Below, piece by piece: positions 56,195-64,000 of a stretch of 64,000 nt of DNA. A program made the position numbers and the translations under genes. This stretch comes from Crocodylus rhombifer. Its lineage: Eukaryota > Chordata > Crocodylia > Crocodylidae. The stretch's first letter is position 1; each line of letters opens with the position of its first letter. The stretch covers positions 248,001-312,000 of the forward strand of contig JAVSML010021663.1 of NCBI GenBank assembly GCA_038503035.1, given 5' to 3'. The notes beneath the pieces are model-generated. The model searched no databases, had not been told where the DNA came from, and worked only from the letters and a program-made list of their open reading frames with translations.

Positions 56195-56283
56195 ACAACT
56201 TCATCACTTCTGTTGATTTGCCCTACTGGCTTCCTGTCCCTGTTTAGATATGGTGTGAACCAAGGCAATGGGATTTGAGTAAT
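56195..56283 (+). repeat. Right copy of about 85-bp direct repeat flanking a LINE
   Basis: This is the partner of 54295-54383. It starts about 20 bp after the LINE stop codon. It could be an unusually long target-site duplication or a repeat unit of the LINE's own 3' end. Confidence 0.7.
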
Positions 56284-56410
56284 ATGTTTTCTATCCCAGT
56301 TCAGTCACTATCTCCTATGGTGGCAAATCACATAACCATTTCATGCCTCAGGTTTCTCATTTAGAAAATAAGGGTCATACAATAGTCATAAAACACCTGA
56401 GGTACTGAGA
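56284..56410 (+). repeat. MIR-like SINE fragment
   Basis: Motifs CCAGTTCAGTCACTATC, CATTTCATGCCTCAGGTTTC and TAGAAAATAAGGGTCATA follow the MIR core to 3' end order. Confidence 0.45.
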
Positions 56411-58387
56411 CAACAGAGATCTGCAGAGGTGGGTAAAGAAATGTTCACTTTTCCCCATCTGCACTTTCAGTGCAGGTGGCTTCTATTTTAGATTAAGAGA
56501 CAAAACAAACATAAAAGCTCCATGACAATGGGGAAGAGAAAAAGTGACTCATTCACTTGTTCAAGAAGAAATACTTATTTTCCTGAAATGTATGGTTAAC
56601 CAGTGGAACTCACTGCTGCAGGATATTGGTACAACAAACAGCTCAACAAAGTTAGGATGTTGTAGAGAGGTAAGACCCTGCATGTTTTGGGGCATACAAT
56701 TTGTGGGAGTCAGGATGGACTATTTCTCCTTTGCTGTAGATGGGAAGTATCCTAGACTAGCTGGAGCAGTGATGTAACCTTGTGTGGATGACAACTCTAC
56801 AGTTGTTATAACATGTTTCCAACCTATCCACCCTATGAGTCACTCAGGAGAAAGATCTTAAGAACCAGCTTCTCTACCACCTTCTCAAACCACCATTGTG
56901 TAGTTCTCAAAAACTGCAATTCCTTCTCCACCAGACGGCACTCTGCTGGTCACCGATGATCCATAGATCACCAGCTAAAAATACTCACGCCTCAGGTGCA
57001 GACCATAGCCCATTTTCTATGCATAATGGATTAAAAATGTGGTACTTTTATTTTTCATTTCAGACATGAGCAGATCTGTAAAATAGTAGTATTCCCAAAC
57101 AGGAGTCCCATTTTCATGGTTCACAGGTATAGCGAGAGTTCTCAGTAGATATATTCCCAGAGATTTTGGGACTGGACCGATGATCTTCTGAGGTCCCTTG
57201 CAGCTTTACAGTCTATGAATCTATGATTATTGATTACACTTCCAAATACTTCACAAGCTCTATGGAGAATTCATTACTGTGCCCATGCTTCCTAGTTTTT
57301 CAGCACTGAATCACTTTAATTGCTTCCCACAATTTGCCTGCATTTCTGCTAAACATTCTCCAAGGGTCTTAGGACCCATTGTTGCTGGCTATCACTCTAA
57401 GTAGTCTTTCTTCAGTCTTTACACATCTCTACTGCCCCATTCACCTTGGTGGGTTTTCAGTGGTCTCCATCAGACTTTAACTTTGGTCAGCGTACAGTCT
57501 AGGAGTGGAGCTCTGACAGATGGACAAATGGATGATCTCCTTTGTTCCAGTCACTTGTGCAACTAAACTGGTTCCAAACATACTGGCGCCTCCCTTTCTT
57601 TTGGATTAAACCAGCAAGGCTGAGTGTGAAACACTGGTGTGTGGGCAGATCAGTGTCTCCATACACACTGCCCAGGCTTCTCTACCCCAGAGAGGTCACT
57701 TGAGCTTCACTTTATCTTTCAAGCAAGGATTACATGCAGCGAGCTGATGTCTCCCTCAGCATAATTCTGTTGTCTCAGGAGACAGACAGATGCCTACTAT
57801 CAGGCTGGGATATTCTTTAGCTCTCTTCCATATGGTATTATGCCCCCCTTGTAATTGTGGAAGGCCTTTAAGAAAAAGACATGTCCTACTACCAGCATGT
57901 GGTTGTTGGAGCTTCTCTTTCAACTCAGGCAGTTAAGGGCATAGATTAGGAGAGAAGGTCCAGAGTTGGATCCTGACATGTTCCAGCTACAATACTAGAG
58001 CATCCTCTGTGAGTGAGTTAAATGTTGTTAGGGAAGGGATTGTGCTCTCCTTAATTCTAGTATTTGCACTCAATGTTGGCCATGCTATACTTTTTTTAAA
58101 AGAATACAAGAAAAACATTGGTGACGTGGATGAGGTTGGTTCCAGGAGAAATCTCTCCTACCCTAAAAGGTAGGGCAAGGTGGCACCTTGGACACTAACC
58201 AGTTCAGAGAGGCTTGAGGTGTCAAAGGCAACAACCTACTTAGCCACATGCATCATGGGTGCAACAATCTCCAGATGGCAAGAGAAGAGACCCAAAGGAA
58301 GGATGAAAGCCCCACAGGATATTGTGTTGCATGGAGGATGCCCCAGGTACATGTGGTGCTTCACAGAGATGGCTCTCCTCTCTTAGT
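56411..58387. other. Intergenic with a possible CR1 tail
   Basis: At 57165-57235 the sequence GATGATCTTCTGAGGTCCCT then TCTATGAATCTATGATTAT resembles a CR1 3' end. A CR1-like WNSLLQDIG segment occurs near 56600. I recognise no exon. Confidence 0.4.
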
Positions 58388-58491
58388 CACCACTTAAAAG
58401 ACATGCAAGCAATCACTAGTGGGAATCAAGTGCANNNNNNNNNNCACCACTTAAAAGACATGCAAGCAATCACTAGTGGGAATCAAGTGCA
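58388..58491. other. Assembly gap (10 N) between identical 47-bp sequences
   Basis: Ns occupy 58435-58444. The 47 bp at 58388-58434 are repeated exactly at 58445-58491. This is the signature of two contig ends that overlap but were not merged, so the real genome probably has one copy. Any frame crossing it is unreliable. Confidence 0.9.
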
Positions 58492-58974
58492 AAGAGAAAG
58501 ATTTTGATCATGGAAACCCAAGAGGGGGAAATGTGGGCTGCTCATCAGGGGTCAGAACCTCTCAGTTACATTAGCTGAAACAAGATAAAAATGAAAGATG
58601 GATGGGGAGAGGAATTTTCAAAGCCAAGTTGAGTTAAAAATAGCCCGTGTAACTGCACTGACTGTGTGTAGTTTCTTAATCTCTCTGGAACACGTCACAA
58701 CTGTCTCATGACTCTGGAAAAGGGAGCAAGACAGGAAGGAAGGAAGGAGGCTGTAGACTTTGTAGGAACTCAAGATCCTTAAAGTGCAATAAACTAAGCA
58801 GAAGGAACTTGAGTTGGTTGGGTGCTCGCAAGAATCCCAATTAAGTCATTTTGGTTAAGTATTATTCTGCCGGCAGTTTCCTTTCAGGGTTGTGGTGGGC
58901 ATTCTCTTAAATCCAACCTCTACCTGCCATTCTCTCCACCAGTGGTAGCTTATGAATATATTATTTTTCAGACT
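58492..58974. other. Intergenic, no gene recognised
   Basis: I see only unique-looking sequence with a short GGAA run near 58733-58748. Confidence 0.45.
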
Positions 58975-60195
58975 GCTCTGACCCAAGGCATCTTCATCAG
59001 TGGATTGGATGAGGGCAGGGAGCGGATTCAGAAGGATTTGGATAGATTGGGAAAGTGGCATGGGCGGCTGGTGCCTCCTGAGTTGGAGGGTGGGGGGGCA
59101 CTTGCCATCTCAGCGGACAGTCAGCAACTGGGGGGAGGTCGCCCCGCAGAGCCGGGGGGGAGGGAGGCCATGGCTGATCCCACTGACCCACAACTGGCAG
59201 CGGCACGTCTCTGGCACTTCTGGGTTAGCAGGATCGGCCGCGGGGGGACTGCTTCTCCTGGTGCACTCCCCGGGCAGCTCTCTCATGGGGGGCACCGGTG
59301 CTCGCGCCTGCCACCGCTGCCCAGGAATGCTGCAGTCGGGGTGTGCACCAGCACTCTCAAGGGGTGCATGTGCCCTGATGTGTTCTGTGGGCAGAACAGA
59401 ACAGGATGCAGTTTAACACAGATAAGTGCAAAGTGATGCATCTAGGGAGAAAGAATCACCAACACACCTACAGACTGGGAGGTGACTGTCTAAACATCAC
59501 AGCAGCAGAAAGCAATCTCAGAGTCATAGTTGACTCCAAAATGAGCATAAGTTGTCAATGTAACAAAATGATAAGTAAAGCCAACCACACTCTTTCATGC
59601 TTTAGAAGGTGCATCACGAGCAGGTCTAAGGAAGTGATACTTCCCCTCTATGTGGCCTTGGTAAAACCGCAGCCAGAGTACTGCATCCAGTTCTGAGTGC
59701 CACACTTCAAGAGGGATGTGGATAACTTTGAGAGGGTTCAGAGGAGGGCTAGTTGTACAGTTAGGGGCCTGCAGGTCAGGCCCTATGAGGAGAGACTGAA
59801 GGACCTGAAGCTCTTCAGCCTCTGCAAAAAAAGGCCGAGAGGGGATCTTGTGGCCATCTACAAATTCATTGAGTGGGAGCAGCAAGGAATAGGGGATACT
59901 CTGTTTATCAGGGCACCCCCTGGACTTACTAGGAACAATGGCCATAAACTGATGGAGAGCAGATTTAAATTAGACATTAGGAAAAATTTCTTTACAGTGA
60001 GGGTTGCCAAAATCCAGAATGGGCTTCCAAGGGAGGTGGTGCTCTCCCCTACCTTGGGGGTCTTTAAGAGGAGACTGAACAAGCACCTAGCTTGGGTCAT
60101 CTGACCCCAGTGCTCTTTCCTGTCCAGGGCAGGGGGTCAGATTCGATGATCTACTGAGGTCCTGTCTGACCCTAAAAATCTACAAAATCCCAAAT
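58975..60195 (+). mobile_element. CR1 LINE fragment, interrupted
   Basis: The first part reads SGLDEGRERIQKDLDRLGKW. After a 340-bp interruption it continues RMQFNTDKCKVMHLGRKN, TYRLGG, ITSRSKEVILPLYVALVKPQ, then, after a stop, FERVQRRA, RPYEERLKDLKLFSLCKKR, NNGHKL, KLDIRKNFFTVRVAKIQNGL and LGVFKRRLNKHL, and a 3' end GATTCGATGATCTACTGAGG. This is the end of CR1 ORF2 in the right order, with one in-frame stop near 59694. Confidence 0.88.
59058..59395. mobile_element. GC-rich insertion inside the CR1 copy
   Basis: About 340 bp of very G-rich sequence (runs such as GGTGGGGGGGC and AGCCGGGGGGG) separates two adjacent CR1 codons groups. The borders show only a short possible duplication (GTGG before, GTGG after). 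No transposase or terminal repeat is clear. It is a younger insertion of unknown type. Confidence 0.5.
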
Positions 60196-60204
60196 TCTAT
60201 TTTT

Positions 60205-60320
60205 AGTGTCAGAGTTTCAAAGGCAGGAGGGAAAAATGTGATCGTCTAGTCTGACTTCCTGTATAATATAAGACAAAGACTTCCCTGAATTCATTCTGTT
60301 TCTCAATTCACTGACACACG
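60205..60320 (-). mobile_element. CR1-type 3' fragment, reverse orientation
   Basis: GATCGTCTAGTCTGACTTCC, TGTATAATATAAGACAAAGA and CTTCCCTGAATTCATTC match a familiar CR1 subfamily end on the minus strand. The copy is diverged. Confidence 0.55.
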
Positions 60321-63300
60321 TCCTTCTCCAGGTCAGTGGCTTACTTGAGGATTACATCAGAAGGGGTCCAGTATATTCAATAAGGAAAGGGGGGGAGGGG
60401 TTAATGATGTTAGTACCAAAGGGGTTTCCTAAACAGGCTCTATCAAAGTCCTTACTGAAACTAATTTCCCATAACCTTAGATGCCTGTGTAAAAAATGAG
60501 TGGGAATGAAAGGAGAACTTCTCTTCCATGGAGGGGGCCGGCTTGAGGTCTGTGTACCTCCTCAGTCTCTATCCAAGGACAATCGGTTGTATTTTATCCA
60601 TGTTCTTCAACTTTAAAATGAGTGTCATAGAACAGAAGTCTGGCCAAGCTACCAACTCCATGGCCGGTTGGACAAAAACCCAGGAGCTGAACATGTAGCC
60701 AACAGGAAACAAACTCATTCCCACAGGTATTAGACCTGGGAACTGACATCAACCCCGGCCCGGGGATAGCCCCAGCTGAGGAACAAGGAGACGAATTCTT
60801 GCAGGGCATCGTAGCAACGTTCCCCGCTCCACCGTTCTCAATCTGGATTCTCAGCTTAGATAAAGGCTTGGGGTGAGGTAGGGAGATCCCACGAGGAGCT
60901 GAGAGTGGGTGTCAGGAAAACACTGGGCCTGGAGCTGAGTGAGGACATATGGGAACAGGGACCGTTGGGCTTGGCTGGCACAGAGGATGTGAGGGGGCAG
61001 GGCTGGCAGGGGTATGCAATACAGACTCTGCTCTCACTCCAGGGGCAGGGTTGAGGTTAGATATACAACTGTGTTGCTAAGAGCTGGACCTGCCCCAGAT
61101 CACAAGGCAGCTGTCCCCTGCAAAGTGCCTGCAGCCATTGGTTCCTGAGAAACTTCCTTCTCCAGCTTAGAGGCACTTTATTTTTAGCTGGTGACTTAAG
61201 CAGAAGTTATTCATTAATGTATGAGGGTAGAGGAAGTATTGAAAGCAGGCAGCTTGTTCCAGGTCCCTCAAGTCTTAAAGCAGCAAATCGAACCTGACCC
61301 ACGTAGCTCCTGCTCCACTCCCTTAGCCTTGGTATTCTCTCCCCTTCTTCCATCAGCCCTTCCCCAGCCTGACAGCGAAAGGAAGCAAACACGAGACTAC
61401 CTACCCTGCTCAGAGCTGCTGTGCGAGCTCCCAACACCCTCCAGGCAGAGGAGCATTTCATGAACGCAGATCAGTAGGGGACAGCTAGTGTATCCTTTCC
61501 AGAGCAGAGAAGCCTGTGAGCTTGGTTTTCCCTGTACCCCAAGCCTAGGCCTCTGTGTGACTGCATAGGGCATGGGAGAGAAAGGCAAAGGACCAAAGGC
61601 TCTTTCAGAAGTGAACTAGTGATGTTAGGACCCCAGTGCAAGATACCTTCAAAAAGCTTGATTTTCAGAAGGAAGGTGCTCCGTGCTTCTACCACTTCAA
61701 GCCAGGTAGATCAGCTCAATGCACTGCAAAGGAAAATAACCAGGCATAGATGTTCCTATGAGAACAAGGAGGATTTTACTTCATAAGACCAGCCCATATG
61801 GAGAAGTGAAAAAATGAGGGTGTGAGCACAAGTTAGCAATATCAATGCATTTCTTCACTCTGTGTATTAGGGGGAGTTTGGGGCTGAGGCCAGACCAAGT
61901 GCCTGGTCTGCTGGATGCTGCCCATACATGTGGCAAAAAGCAATCCCTGCCCTGATGAGTTTACAGTCTCAATGGACAAGGCAAAGAGTAGGTACCATTA
62001 GCAAAGCCATAGCCATCCTATGTTGATTGTTTTGATCAATCACAGTATCAGGTGTAGCAATGGATGACACAATTATTCAACAGCCTACGGCCAAGGAGCC
62101 TGACAATACACAGATGCCTCCCCCCCACTACACTTCCACACTGAATTCAACAAGCATTCACAGGGAGGACAGAGCAACTAGGTATGTGTGTGGGGCGGAG
62201 GGGAGGAGACAGCATGCAAGAAAGGTGAGATCTCATAGCAATGCACTTACTTGTCCACACCTAGGCAGTTCTATTTGCTTCCTCTTGGATATCATGCTCA
62301 CGGGCGTCTTGGGGGAGAGTTTTTATCAGAAGAGAGGGAGGATCATCCGTGGGCTTGGGCACTGGCCTGAAACATGAGAAATATGTAAATTCCCTGTCCT
62401 GCTACAGATGGCCTGCGTGAGCTTGGGGAAGTTGCTTAGATTCTCTGTGCCTTCCTTGTGCAAAATGAGGGAAATAGCCCTGCCGACCCAGTAGGACTGT
62501 GAAGAAAAGTGCTCAGGAAATGGGATAATGGAGGCCAGCCAAGTATCTTCAATAGAGGGGCAAGGGAGGGGGTAGTGGGGGAAACAGGTATGGGCAGATT
62601 GGTCATACAAGTGATCACAGCTCCCTCTTGTGGCCAATCAAAGGACTGCACATCCTACCCCAAACGATCAAGGAGGCCGAGCTTTGCTACTTAGGTACAC
62701 GTGGCCTGGCAGGCCTGCAGATACTCACATTGAACTCATATGAAAAGAAGCGCTGGTAATACTCTCATCTAGTAGGGTGCAATCATTAATCCCTGTAAAT
62801 AATGGGACTAAACCTAGGAGTCCCAGGCATGAATCAGGACCCACTCTGCCTGGTGCTCTACAACTATGAATTTTCCTACCATGTCACAGCTAAAGGGGTC
62901 CCAGCTCTCAAGACACAGTGACTGGTGCTTCAGGTCTGATTTCAACCCCCTTCGCCAAAGAAAGAATCTGCACACCTGTGCCCACCTTCCATTACCAAAG
63001 GGCAGGGGAAATAAAATATACCATGTGTGAACAATAGCACAAGGGCTGTGAGGCCACCAGCTCTAACAATGCCACTGAACCACCACAGCTACCCCACAGC
63101 TCTGCCTGTCAGATCAAAAGCACCAGACTCTTTTCTGGCCTGTCCTTTCTTAAGGAACAGCAAGGCACTACAGCGTAAGGGAGGGCAAGCAGTGACAAGC
63201 CTGAGACCTAACAGGTGGTCGCTTCCTCCTCAGCAGAAAATTTCCTGATACAGCAGAGCACAATTATTCCCCGCAGGGGAATGTTATTCCAGTGCCAAGT

Positions 63301-64000
63301 GGGATGGCAGCAGTGCCCAGCCCTTGCCCTGGGTGTCTGCACAGGAATAAGGGTGACTGAGACTCCACAAGCCAGCTTCCTCACCTGACAAACCCTTGGC
63401 TATGTGGAAAAACCATTAGAACAAATGTGATGGTATTCTGGACCGATTTCTCCTGATTTTCTATGTGCAGATAACTGGTCTGGTTTGGCAGTTCACTCAT
63501 TCCTCCAGGATGAACTGACGTACAGTCCAGCAGATCACAGCTGCAGGAGGAGTGGCTCTGGTCAGTGTCCCCATGTAGTCAAGCCCTTGGACATGGCTGA
63601 ATCTGGGACCTTTCTCTCAGCAGGCAGAAGCTCACCCCTCTCCCTGCTACACAGCCCCTTTCATCTTCACTGCTGCAGGCAGGTCAGTCCAGGCAGGAGT
63701 CAGGCTGTCTTGGAGTCTCCATCCTCCCCAAGGAAGTTGTGCTCTCACTTTCCAAAGGACCTTGGGCCTGGAGCTGGAGCTGGGGCTGGGGCTGGGTGGG
63801 GCAGGTGGAGATGGCCTGGCTTGATCATATGACAGATTGCAATTGCCATAAAAGCTTTCCTCTGATGATAGGAGTTAGGAAGACTTTCCTTGGGGCAGGT
63901 GAGCCCAGAGTCTAATGCAGGGGTTGTTCACATTTGTCCTCTCAAGCTGTCTGGGAGGGCCATTTTCAGAGGCAGGGTACTCAACTAGACAGAACACATG
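60321..64000. other. Upstream intergenic region, no gene recognised
   Basis: I recognise no exon, including none of CASTOR1, the gene upstream of OSM in mammals. Fragments seen are an old LINE tail at about 61920-61985 (CCCTGATGAGTTTACAGTCT), an MIR-like copy at about 62385-62530 (GCTTGGGGAAGTTGCTTAGA, AAAATGAGGGAAATAG) and a short GGGGCT repeat at 63775-63800. The 115-codon plus frame at 63485-63832 has no domain. Confidence 0.5.
62385..62530 (+). repeat. MIR-like SINE fragment
   Basis: GCTTGGGGAAGTTGCTTAGA, TCTCTGTGCCTTCC, AAAATGAGGGAAATAG and GACTGTGAAGAAAAGTGCTC follow the MIR consensus in order. Confidence 0.55.

Noticed and set aside
58322..58507. 61-codon frame spanning the gap
   Set aside because: It contains unknown residues and a duplicated segment from the assembly gap.
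60321..64000. Search for CASTOR1 exons upstream of OSM
   Set aside because: None of the frames resembles CASTOR1; the gene probably lies beyond the window.
1..64000. Search for a third IL-6-family gene, CRISPR arrays or bacterial-type systems
   Set aside because: No further FxxK-containing cytokine exon, no regularly spaced repeat array and no operon-like coding was found.

Overview
This is a window of vertebrate nuclear DNA. It has small, widely spaced exons with canonical GT/AG introns, many decayed retroelements and no dense coding. The repeats (several CR1-type LINE pieces, MIR-like SINEs, and many short palindromic MITEs with ends like GTCTACAYRTG that resemble the crocodilian 'Chompy' family) point to a crocodilian, or less likely a turtle. 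The organism is an inference from repeat style; the two genes are read directly.

Only two protein-coding genes can be supported, both on the minus strand: LIF (leukemia inhibitory factor; exons at 10631-10649, 6619-6797 and 4262-4699) and OSM (oncostatin M; exons at 46730-46766, 42058-42206 and 39970-40455). Both are three-exon genes with intron phases 1 and 0. In both, exon 2 ends on a Tyr codon and exon 3 starts on a Val codon. Both keep the FxxK receptor-binding motif and the cysteine frame of the IL-6/LIF cytokine family. The order and orientation match the tandem LIF-OSM locus of mammals. The predicted precursors are 211 aa (LIF) and 223 aa (OSM).

Regulation: LIF has a TATA box (10739-10746) about 90 bp upstream of its ATG and a probable 2.8-kb 3' UTR with AU-rich elements, including a TTATTTATT nonamer, ending at an AATAAA near 1458. 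OSM has two perfect TTCNNNGAA (STAT5-type) sites in tandem at 46986-47007, about 220 bp upstream of its ATG.

Layout: 1-1440 flank downstream of LIF; 1441-10750 LIF; 10750-36700 intergenic, rich in MITEs, hAT-like elements, LINE fragments and a probable solo LTR; 36720-47010 OSM with its 3' region and promoter; 47100-64000 upstream of OSM, with a GC-rich hAT-like element (47144-48378), a TIR element (49751-50696), a roughly 97% identical inverted repeat pair (50762-51125 / 52848-53212), a decayed zinc-finger LINE (54384-56175), a 10-N assembly gap flanked by identical 47-bp sequence, and an interrupted CR1 (about 58975-60195). No CASTOR1 or HORMAD2 exon, the expected neighbours in mammals, was recognised. 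I found no tRNA, rRNA or CRISPR.
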